Source: Fagopyrum homotropicum | Taxonomy: Eukaryota; Streptophyta; Magnoliopsida; Caryophyllales; Polygonaceae | DNA: 64,000 nucleotides | Reading direction: 5' to 3' | Assembly: GCA_033239125.1 (NCBI GenBank) | Contig: BSWB01000006.1 | Span: 116,048,242-116,112,241 of the forward strand | Part shown: positions 53,567-62,885 of the stretch, piece after piece | How positions within the stretch are numbered: the first letter of the stretch is position 1 | Layout of the letters: each line of letters opens with the position of its first letter | Program-made: the position numbers and the translations under genes | Notes under the pieces: model-generated | What the model saw: only the letters and a program-made list of their open reading frames with translations | Told to the model about the DNA's origin: nothing | The model's database searches: none

Positions 53567-55480
53567 ATTCTTGCTGAAAACATTCTTAAGAAGGTCAACA
53601 AGTCTCGGAAAAAGAGGGTACGCAAGAATGGTTCCCGCCGTAACTCTGGACCGCTTCCTAAGCTAGCTTCCTCACCGGCTCTAAAGCAAGCCAATGCAAT
53701 CCTTTATGAAGCTGCAAAAGAGCTTTTAGACTTAAAGCATGCAATGGATAATTATCCAATGACTACCGCAAGACAAATTCTTGTAGGGTCAATTTCTATC
53801 ACATTGGACAAATTTGAGCAAGTCTACATGACTTCTTATTTTGAGGAGGTTGCTCAACCAAAAGCTCCAAAGCTTAAAATCACCAAACCCTCACAGGCCA
53901 AGAAAAATCCAAATGAGAATGAAGTGATTGAAGAAACTTCTAAAACTCAAAAGAAAGAAAGAAGTCTTCGTATTTCTAAAAGCTCAGTCTCCCAAGAGGC
54001 TCAAGTTGTGTCTTGTGATGGTCCAGTTATAAGATCAAAAGCTAAGTCAATGACGTATGCTCAAGTAACTTCACAGCCACCAAGTCCACAACGAGAATTG
54101 GAGGAAAGTTCAAGTTCTTCTTTGTATGGAGATTTATCTTCTTTATTCCAAGAGGAGGAATTTCCACAAGTTGTTACAAAGGAAGGAGCAACGAAAGTTG
54201 TAGTCCAAGATGAATATGAGAACATGCAAGTTTTTATGACCGGAACAACAAGTGTTGAGGAACAACTTCAAGACTTGCAAAGGTCTTTAGCCGCAAGGGA
54301 AGCTCAAATAGCTACACTTATGGCTCAAATTGAGAACCAAGCTAATTCTAGTCGACATGAGCCAATAAGGACGAATGATGAAAGTCCTGGTGGTAGGTCG
54401 TCCGTTTTCCCACAAGAGATTAGGGAAATGATTGCCCAAGGAATCTGAGAATTCCAAGTGTCACAAAACCCTCCAATACTCGGGTATAGAAAGCCATATC
54501 CAATCCAATATGATTCAGTACCAGTCCCTCCTGGTTATCAAAGACCAGCTTTTGATAAGTTTGTTGGAATGCATGGATCACCACACGAGCATTTGGCTCT
54601 TTTCTACTCAGCATGTGGTGAGACCGCATTGAGTTATGCTTTGTTGATCCGACAATTTGTGCAATCTTTAATAGGATCAGCATTTACTTGGTACACTCAA
54701 CTTCAACCAGGATCAATCCACACATGGGATGATTTACAAAGAGCATTCCTAGCTCAATTTGTGAGCTCTAAAACAAAGGTCTCTATTATGGATCTTGCTA
54801 ATACCATTCAAAGATCAAATGAGGTTGCAAATGATTTTATCGCCAGATGGCGAAGCTTGAGAAAAGCTAAGTGAAGAGGCATGTGTCCAGATGTGCACTA
54901 ATAACTTAATTCCTGAGTTAGCAGGACATGTTGGTAGTGCTGAGCCTCGTTCTTTTGATGCCTTAGTTTCAAAGGCTTGCAATGTTGAACGACAATTGGC
55001 TCAGCGTGATGCAAAAACCTATCGTTCTCAAGCAAATGAACTTAAAAGAGATGATGGAAAAAGACCTTTTAAAAGGGGAGAGTCAATGGCAACCTTTATT
55101 AAACCCGGAAATAAAGTCTTCACAGGAAATAATTCGCCAAATCCAGATAAAGGAAGAGGTAAAGACGCCATTAAAAGACTCACTCTTGAGGAAAGGAAGC
55201 AAAAGAAATATCCTTTTGACGATGATGATGTCCAAGGAATTTTCGATGAGTTGATTTCGTCTAAGCTTCTTACTCTTCCAGAGTCAAATGAAAGGCCAAA
55301 TGAAGTTGGAAGGACAAATGATCCAAAGTATTGTCCTTATCATCAAATTATTAGTCACCCTATCAAAGATTGATATGTATTCAAAGATATAGTTGAGAGG
55401 ATGATTAACAAAGGATAGATCGAGATTGAAGTTGAAGACTCGGTAGCTCCAAAGGCTTCATCAAATACTACATCCTATGT
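53562..55480 (+). pseudogene. Gag of I, main part
   Basis: After E, one frame runs to 54874 with a single TGA (54446-54448): AKELLDLKHAMDNYPMTTAR, SMTYAQVTSQPPSPQ, a coiled-coil-like EEQLQDLQRSLAAREAQIAT, then the Gag core FTWYTQLQPGSIHTWDDLQ and RAFLAQFVSS. A one-base frameshift near 54866 leads to CTNNLIPELAGHVGSAEPRS, KACNVERQLAQRD and CPYHQIISHPIKD, with TGA at 55371-55373 and TAG near 55418 (NKG, stop, IEIEVED). Only four lesions in about 700 codons, so this copy is fairly young. Confidence 0.85.
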
Positions 55481-56614
55481 GGATACGGATAATTTAGTGA
55501 CCCCAAATACACACGAAGAACAATCAGGGTCAAATGAAGATGAGGGTATTCCCACGGTTTCCTTACCTATGATGGCCATACCCGTACAATTTTCAGTATA
55601 CGGTGGCAAAGATATGCGCATCGTTTGGGCATACCCTAATATACCAAGAGATGGTCCCGGAGTCTCAACTCTATATGAGATCATGACATGCTCAGATATC
55701 GAAGATCTGTTTTCAGATGATAATGATGTTGACATTGATAGTGATTTTGAGTGGAAAACTTGTGTAACTCGAAAGACCCGACTAGAAGCCATTCACAAAT
55801 CGAGTTCTCTTGGGTTTAGAATGATCGGAAGAAAACCCGAGAAAAAGAAAAACAAAAAGAAGAAAAAAAAGAAGGAAAAGAAGCCAAATTCTGATTCCGA
55901 GGAAGAATACATTCAACTTGAGAGGGTACTGGTTACCCTAAAAGATTTTGTCCCCAAAAAATTTTATGCTGATGAAGATCCTTCAGAATATGAGGTATTT
56001 TGGGGCGATGAAGTTGCTCAATGTTGCATGACCACATGGGCCGACATATGTGAAGAAGAGGAGGAACTAGAAGTTGATGCAGTTTCTCTTCGTTCCGGAT
56101 GTCAACTTCTATCTCCAAAACCCAATGAAAAAGGAAAGGAGAAAGGATCGATGTCCAATGAACATTCTAAAGTGACAAATTTTAAAGAACGTCTTGATAA
56201 AGAAACACCTCAATTACCTCAGAAAAATGTGGAGGACATTAAGGCATTACAAAAAGAATCCACTTCTCACGTACCGGTTTCGCTTCATAAAGCTCCGTAC
56301 AAAGAGAAAGTAAAATATGACGTCATTAGTCACTTGAAGCGCATTCCTGCACGCTTGAGTGTTTATGATGCCCTACAAATGTCAAATGAATTGAGGAAGA
56401 CATTAATTCAAGCTCTTATGAATCCCGATGATTGTAAAGATCAAGTTGAAATGTTGGAGTTTAATGATGTTTCATTATCTCCGTCAACTCAATGTGCCTC
56501 ATGCATGGCTTGTATAACATTCTCGGATGAAGATCTTCTATTAGGGAATGAATATCATAATCGACCATTATATGTTACGAGCACCATTGGGGATACAAAG
56601 ATAAATCGAATATT
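55479..56614 (+). pseudogene. Gag-protease linker region of I
   Basis: Open in the gag frame to 56636: acidic segments (IEDLFSDDNDVDIDSDFE), a run of Lys (KKKNKKKKKKKEKK, residues about 124-137) that could act as a nuclear or nucleic-acid-binding patch, FVPKKFYADEDPSEYEVFWG, and GNEYHNRPLYVTSTIGDTKI just before protease. The frame shifts by one base near 56605. Confidence 0.75.
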
Positions 56615-57634
56615 TTGGATTGTGGATCCGCAGTAAATCTTCTTCCATTAAGGGTACTAAGGACAATGGGGCTGACGACCGAACATTTATTTCCTACTTT
56701 GTTAACCATCCAAGGTTTCAATCAAGTGGGACAAAAAGCCATGGGTACCATTGCATTACAGATTGTTCTTGACAATCTTTATAAAGATGCTTTGTTCCAT
56801 GTCATAGATGCGGACACCTCTTATAATGCTTTACTTGGTCGACCATGGCTTCATGCCAGTAAATCCATTGTTTCTACTCTTCATCAATGTTTGAAATACA
56901 CTGATGATAATGGAAATGAAAGGATTATTCGGGGCGACCCAAACCCTTTTAACGGAGAAAGTGATAATTATGCCGATGCCAAGTTTTATAAGGCGGTTAA
57001 TTTCGACTCAAGCATGCCCATGAAGGTTGTCAATGGTAAAAATACCAGTAATGTTCACCAAGCACCTAAGGTTTCTCTGAACGGGAAGAATGAGAAAGGT
57101 GATACATGTTCTAAGGTGTTCTTTAAATACACACCAAAAGAAAAACGACAAGCCGTCCAAAAATCCTTGAACTCGGTAGAGAAGGTTATGAACTCTCTCA
57201 TGACAAGTTACACATTTCCTCTACGGAAAATTGACCAGTCTATTCCAAAAATGACTTTGGTAATTCAAAAGTCCTTCGGGTTTAAAACAAGTGATAACAG
57301 AAGGGTAGTGTCAAGAGTTGAATCCAACAATCCTCCCTCCAAAACACTTTCAAGGAAGTAGAACAAAAAACTCAAAGTGAAAAACTCGAAGTTCTTTTCA
57401 AAAAGCAAAGCTCCATATATCCCCTACAATGAGGATGATATTGAAAAATTGAAGGTTTCTTACGAAGGGGCTATACTGACAACAAGTTTTGAAGAGCCTT
57501 TGACATTGACTCCGGAGGAGCAAAGCTTGTTTCTCGAAGATAAAGCAACAACATCTCCGATTTTAGTATTTGATAGGCTTGAAACTGGTTCAACAAGTGG
57601 AGCAACAAGAGCTTTTGTTTTTTAAAGGCTTGAA
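56615..57634 (+). pseudogene. Protease of I and following region, cut by element F
   Basis: LDCGSAVNLLPLRVLRTMGL carries the retropepsin Asp (codon 56618-56620), followed by MGTIALQIVLDNLYKDALFH and YNALLGRPWLHASKSIVSTL. The frame ends at TAG 57359-57361, reopens (APYIPYNEDDIEKLKVSYEG) and reaches SPILVFDRLETGS before stopping in TAA near 57623. Element F begins 10 bp later. Confidence 0.85.
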
Positions 57635-58684
57635 TGTAACACCCCAAGTTCTGGGAACTTGAAGCGCTACGGGCTAGGACCGCACAATGGGTCCCGACCC
57701 TCAGAGTAGCAACAGCAAACGGATCTTACAACAAGGCACAACCGAATGAAAGCCAAAACTTAATATAAAACCAAAGGTTCAACCCAAAAGAAAACACAAA
57801 AGCTCCACAACCGGGTTCAAAACAAAAGGGAAGCAACAAAGGGAAAACAAAACCCGATCCCGTCCTATAATGTACGGGAACCCCAACTGACCACACCATC
57901 CGGATCACTCAGCAGCATCCTGAACCTGCGGAACATCTACAACTACGGTATAAACCGTTAGCTAACAATCTAGGTATAAGCAAGAGTGTAAAGGCACAAA
58001 CACAAATAAGGTAAAGAAAACACATAGCATGCTTGCACATGAACCGGTTATTATCTTTCTTATAGTTATTCATTACTAATTCAACTTCTTTTGTCACACG
58101 AGAATCTCCCGAAACTCGCCTCCGCTTCCGTCTACCAATAGGAATAGATCAGTGCTATCCGTTACCTACGGGTATGGGTTGCAAGAGCACATTCTAGTCT
58201 CCTATAGAACTAGACAAGTGGTCACCGCCCGGTTATAATACACTTGGGCCAGTTAAGGGTAACAAAGGGTGAATCCTATTTCCAATTATCCGTTATAAAC
58301 ATGATAGCAATGCAAACAAGCCAAAACAATCCAACTAATACGCGGAATGAAGCTAAGTAAGTCGAAGGAACTTACCTCACACGAAGGTAACACAAGAGAT
58401 CAACGAACAACTCAGAAAACACTCAAGGAAGCTCAATTTCCCTCAGGAAAGGAGCAAGGAAAGCCTGTACGAACAAGCAACACGAACCAGGAACGGAACT
58501 GTTGCTAGAAGTCTATAACTTCTAGTCGCAACGATCTCTAAGAGATCATCACATGCTAAGGGCTCAACCTTAGTCTTACAATAATTCAGGGGAACAAGGA
58601 ACAACCATAAGGAACCAAGGAAGGAACGAGGAAAGGAAGGAAGGAAGCAACTAACCAAAGATGGGTACTACTGTAGAGAAACCG

Positions 58685-58803
58685 TAGGGGCGGTTAGACA
58701 GATGCCCAGGGGCGGCTGAACAGAGGCGCAGGGGCGGTTCTGTGCAGGCGCAGGGGCGGCTGCACAGATCTCACAGCAGGGGCAACCGAAGCAGGGGCAA
58801 CCA
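58685..58803. repeat. GGCGCAGGGGCGG cluster, downstream slot of LTR F
   Basis: AGGGGCGGTTAG, CAGGGGCGGCTG, GGCGCAGGGGCGGTTC, GGCGCAGGGGCGGCTG, GCAGGGGCAACC twice. It lies about 225-345 nt past the predicted transcription start. Confidence 0.85.
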
Positions 58804-59057
58804 AAGCTCGAACCTTTGGTCCGAACACGTCAAGACTTAACTCCAGAGAGCATGAGAAACACGAAAGGTCAATAACGGAACACTCCACAAGAATCAAGAT
58901 AGAAGGAGAAGACATGCAGCATTGTAAGAACGTGAGGAAGAACTAGGAAGGAATAAACTTACACGTTCAGCAAAGTTGCAGGAAGCAAAGGACGTCTGTA
59001 GCTCTCTAGGGTTTGAAGGCGATAGCAAGGAACGGGAAAAAGGAGAGAAGGAAGAGA

Positions 59058-59064
59058 ATATATA
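59058..59064 (-). promoter_or_regulatory. TATA box of LTR F
   Basis: The minus strand reads CCCTATATATTCTC, 240 nt into the LTR. Confidence 0.6.
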
Positions 59065-59188
59065 GGGAGGCTGGAACGCTAGACGGAAAGGGCGTCTAGG
59101 GTTAGAAAGAAAACAAGGAAACTGGCCCATATGATAAAATATCGGGTATTCTATCTATGGAAGAAAGATAAAACGACGAAAACATATC

Positions 59189-59285
59189 GGCGCAATCTGT
59201 CGCACGATCCGCAAGGGCAGATCTCGCAGCCGCAGGGGAGGCTGGCCGCAGGGGCGGCCCTCTTCACCGCAGGGGCGGTGAAGGC
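59189..59285. repeat. CCGCAGGGGCGG cluster, upstream slot of LTR F
   Basis: GGCGCAATC, CCGCAAGGGCAG, GCCGCAGGGGAGG, GCCGCAGGGGCGGCC and ACCGCAGGGGCGGTG, 19-115 nt from the LTR start and upstream of the TATA box. Confidence 0.85.
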
Positions 59286-59304
59286 AAAAACCTAAGATCT
59301 TACA

Positions 59305-59322
59305 TCAGATCCCCCTCAAAAG
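59305..59322 (-). other. Polypurine tract of F
   Basis: The minus strand reads TTTTGAGGGGGATCTGA next to the LTR start; compare D at 19854. Confidence 0.85.
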
Positions 59323-59479
59323 AAGTTTCGTCCCAAAACTTGCAAAATCCAAATGGTCACAACAACGCACAATAACAGAACTGAGCTCATATATTCCCAC
59401 TCGGGGCACGTAAAACAAAACGTCACACAAAAGCGTTCACCACGCAACAAAGGAAAAAACAAACAACCGACTAAGCTAA

Positions 59480-60900
59480 AGGTGCAACAAGGTCAGCGTA
59501 AAACTCCAGATAGTTCCTCTGGTTATTATCCTCTGTCTCCCAAGTCGCCTCATCGGCTCCTCACCTCGACCATTGTATCTTCATCATCGGTATGTCCTTC
59601 AAACGCAAGCGTCTCGTGCAACGCTCTAAGACAGCCACCGGGTGCTCTACAAACGTATGGTCTGGCTCGATCACAAGATTTTCATGACTGACGATGTGTC
59701 TCGGGTCAGGTATGTACTCCCGTAGCTGAGACACATGGAAAATTGGGTGAACACCCTCGAGTCTCGGTAGCAACACAAATCTGTATGTTGCCTCTCCAAC
59801 TCGCTCAAGAATCTCGAACGGTCCAACATATCTGGGACTCAGCTTCCCTTTGACACCGAAACGTCTAACGCCTCGTGTCAGGAATACTCTCAACCAAACC
59901 TGAGCTCCAACTCTGAACTGCAGAGGTCTGCGCCTCTTATCTACATAAGACATCTGTTGGCTCTGTGCTGCTAGCATCCGCTATCGGATTACTGCTACTC
60001 GAGCCATGTCATCTTGAATCTGCTCGGGTGCTACTTCGTTGGCACTACTAGGCTCGTCCCAACACAACGGTGTACGACATCTCTGTCCATATAAAGCCTC
60101 ATAAGGAGCCGTCCTGATCGATGAGTGCGAACTATTGTTGTACGAAAACTCCCCTAAGGGAAGGTGATATGGCCACACCTATCCCTAGTCTAACACACAG
60201 GCTCGCAACATGTCCTCCAAAGTCTGGATGATCCGCTCAGACTGACCATCGGTCTAAGGATGATCCGCTCAGACTAACCATCCGCTCATACCTAGGGCGG
60301 CATGAACTTGCTGCCAGAACCTCAAAGTGAACCGTCCGTCTCTGTCAGAGACTATGGTCCTAGGTACTCCATGAAGTCTCAGTATCTGTCTCGTGAACTC
60401 CTCTGCTAATCTACTCACCGACCACGTTTCCTTGATCGGAATGAAACGTGCGGTCTTCGTCAGTCGATCTACAATGACACAAATAGCATCAAAACCACGA
60501 TTCGGTCTCAAACCGGTCACAAAATCCATAGAGATGTCTTCCCACTTCCACTAAGGAACGGGGAGTGGGTGTAGCTCGCCCCCTAGTCTATGATGCTCGA
60601 TCTTGACCTGTTGACAAGTCGCACACTGAGCTACGTATCTCATCACATCTAGCTTCAGACCTCCCCACCAGAAAGAGTGTCCGATATCCTGATACATCTT
60701 ACTCGCACTAGGGTGTACTGAGTAAGGTGAAGAGTGAGCCTCCTGAAGGATCCTCTGTCTCAACTCCCGATCTGACGGCACACAAATGCGCTCCTGGCGT
60801 CTCAAAACTACGTCAGCACCAACCGTAAACTGTGGTGCCTCTCCTCGAGACATCCGGTCTCGGATGTGTGTCAAAGCTGGGCAACTCTCCTACTTCTGTT
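59480..60900 (-). pseudogene. Integrase and chromodomain of F
   Basis: Zinc finger VHPSASKMYQDIGHSFWW ... CATCQQVK (His-His-Cys-Cys, 60760-60610), then a TAG before WKWEDISMDFVTGLRPN (first Asp), TIVSDRDGRFTLRFW (second Asp), and Glu in GQSERIIQTLEDML (60225). Between the second Asp and Glu the reading is disturbed by a 27-bp local duplication (60226-60283) and stops TGA and TAG. Later: FSYNNSSHSSIRTAPYEALY, KLSPRYVGPFEILERVGEAT and the chromodomain VLERCTRRLRLKDIPMMKIQ, with TGA then GADEATWETED (59620-59540). Chromodomains direct integration to heterochromatin; this one is cut by a stop. Confidence 0.9.
60226..60283. repeat. 27-bp tandem duplication in F integrase
   Basis: GGATGATCCGCTCAGACTGA followed by CCATCGG, and again with GACTAACCATCCG 31 bp later. 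It disrupts the conserved HPQTDGQSER segment. Confidence 0.8.
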
Positions 60901-61669
60901 GGATTTCGGCCAACAGATCAGGTACTATCTCCAAGGGGGACAACTAGTTGTCGGTATCTGGGAAGTAGATATCCATCTCTAGCCATGCCAAATCTCGCTA
61001 TAAGTGTGGCTGAACTATCAGCCTAGCGATCGGCATCTCCCGGGAAGTCTTCTTATTGAGGGCATCTGTTACCACATTAGCCTTTCCCATGTGGTATAAG
61101 ATCTCAAGTTCAAAGTCCTTGATCAACTCTAACCATCTGCGCTGGCGGTTATTCAACTCCCACTGAGTGAATATGTACTTCAAACTCTTATGGTCTGTGA
61201 AAATCTGACACGTGGCTCCGTACAGATAATGTCTTAAAATCTTCAAAGCATGAACAACAGCGGCTAACTCAAGATCATAGGTAGGGTAATTCTCCTCGTA
61301 CGTCTTCAACTGTCGAGACGCATAAGCGATCATCATTCCCCTCTGCATCAAAACACATCTCAAGCCCAGCTTGGATGCATCGCTGCAAACCACAAAATCC
61401 TCAATGCCCTTTGGCTGAGCAAAGATAGGAGTAGAGTTCAGCCTCTTCTTCAGCTCCTCGAAGCTCTGCAGGCACAACTCGGACCATACGAACCTCGTAG
61501 ACTTCCGCAGCAAGGAAGTGAGCGGTCGGGCGATAACTGAAAAGCCCTCAACAACACGCCTGTAGTAGCCTGCTAATCCTAAGAAGCTGCGAACCTCCTT
61601 GACATTCTTAGGTGGCGGCATGGAAGCTACTGACTCAATCTTCTCCGGATCTACCTTGATCCCTTCTGC
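60901..61669 (-). pseudogene. RNase H region of F
   Basis: From 61621: VKEVRSFLGLAGYYRRVVEG, VVCSDASKLGLRCVLMQRG (Asp of RNase H), YPTYDLELAAVVHALKILRH (Glu), IFTDHKSLKYIF (Asp) and GKANVVTDALNKK; the catalytic acidic residues are kept. TAG stops follow at IVQPHL (60998) and twice more before 60880. Confidence 0.88.
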
Positions 61670-62467
61670 TCAAACGATGTGACAAAGGAATGCTACATCG
61701 GACATCCAAAACCCGCACTTAGAGAGCTTGTCGTAGATCTCTCTATCCTGTAAGACCTGAAGAACAATCCTCAAGTGTCCTACATGCTCCTCTCTACTGC
61801 GGGAGTAAACCAGAATGTCGCCGATGAAGACAACTACAAACTGGTCTAGAAAGTCGATGAAGATGCTATTCATCAACTCCATGAAGACTGCGGGCGCATT
61901 CGTAAGCCTAAATGGCATCACTACAAACTCGTAGCTTCCATATTTGGTCCGAAATGCCGTCTTGCCTACGTTCTGCTCTCTCACTCTCAGCTGGTGATAA
62001 CCAGATCTCAAATTAATCCTCGAAAACACTGAAGCTCCATGCAGCTGATCCAAAAGATCATCGATACGGGGCAATGGGTACTTGTTCTTGATTGTCACCT
62101 TGTTCAGCTCTCGGTAATCGATACATAACCTCATTGACCCATCTTTCTTCCTGACGAAGAGAACTGGTGCACCCCAAGGAGATACACTAGGGTGGATGAA
62201 GCCCTTCTCTACTAACTCCTCAAGCTGCTTCTTCAACTCAAGCATCTCGATAGGCGCCATACGATAAGGAACTTTAGAGATCGGTCTCGTACCGAGCTCT
62301 AGATCAATGCCAAAGTCTACACTCCGTTGTGGAGGTAAACCTGATGGCTCTCCAAAGACGTCAACAAACTCGCAAGCTACTGGAATCTCCTTCAAAGTTG
62401 GACTAGTACTATCCTTCATGGCATAACACCAAAAATCCTCACATCCCTGACTGATAAGTCTCGCAGC
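61670..62467 (-). pseudogene. Reverse transcriptase of F, two catalytic Asp changed
   Basis: Open from 62419 to 61670. FGIDLELGTRPISKVPYRMA, KKDGSMRLCIDYRELNK and FRLTNAPAVFMELMNSIF are typical. In motif A the consensus KIDLRSGYHQL reads RINLRSGYHQL (Asp to Asn). In motif C the consensus FIDD reads FIGD (Gly codon 61820-61822). Either change would abolish polymerase activity. The ORF ends with TGA after FLCHIV. Confidence 0.92.
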
Positions 62468-62885
62468 TCAAACTGCACTGATAATTGTACCAGTCTTCCC
62501 TAAATCCCATCCTCGGAAGATCTCAACATGACCTGTATATGTAATTATTGTCACTGTCCTCTTGCCGATGTCCAAAACTGCTCGATGTCGATCCATCCAA
62601 TCCATGCCCAGAATAACTTCTTCATGTACTAAGTACATGACGAAGAAGTTAGCTGGCCAATCGCGACCTCCCAATCTAATAGGGCAATCATGAACCTCTC
62701 GCATACCTCGTATCTTACCCCCATCGGGTAATCCTATAAAGAAGGGTCTATCCTCTACAGTAACTAAGGCCAATCTATCTACACATGCACCAGATATAAA
62801 AGAATGCATAGCACCCGTATCGAAAAGAACTCTGACAGGAAAACCATTAATGTGAATGGTACTGTAGTTGCTGGTGCTGTCGGCT
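62468..62885 (-). pseudogene. Protease of F
   Basis: VLFDTGAMHSFISGACVDRL carries the active-site Asp-Thr-Gly-Ala (62825-62790), followed by FFIGLPDGGKIRG and FVMYLVHEEVILGMDWMDRH, the usual end of this protease. A frameshift separates it from gag, and TGA at 62468-62470 follows GTIISAV. Confidence 0.88.

Larger units (their letters stand above)
48549..57634 (+). mobile_element. Tat-like Ty3/gypsy element I, 5' part with nested insertions
   Basis: 5' LTR (48549-50192), primer site, gag from 50283, solo LTR E inside gag, protease at 56615, and truncation by Tekay element F at 57635. Features placing it near the Tat group are the leader word TTGGCACGCCCAGTGGGACC, the long acidic and Lys-rich region between Gag and protease, and the VFDRL motif after protease (57569). 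RT and the rest would lie beyond F, outside the window. Confidence 0.7.
57635..59304 (-). mobile_element. 3' LTR of F
   Basis: Minus-strand start TGTAAGATCTTAGG at 59304, end GGGGTGTTACA at 57635; 1,670 bp. A TATA box (TATATAT) lies on the minus strand at 59058-59064. Two GCAGGGGCGG clusters flank it (59189-59285 upstream, 58685-58803 downstream). Confidence 0.92.
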
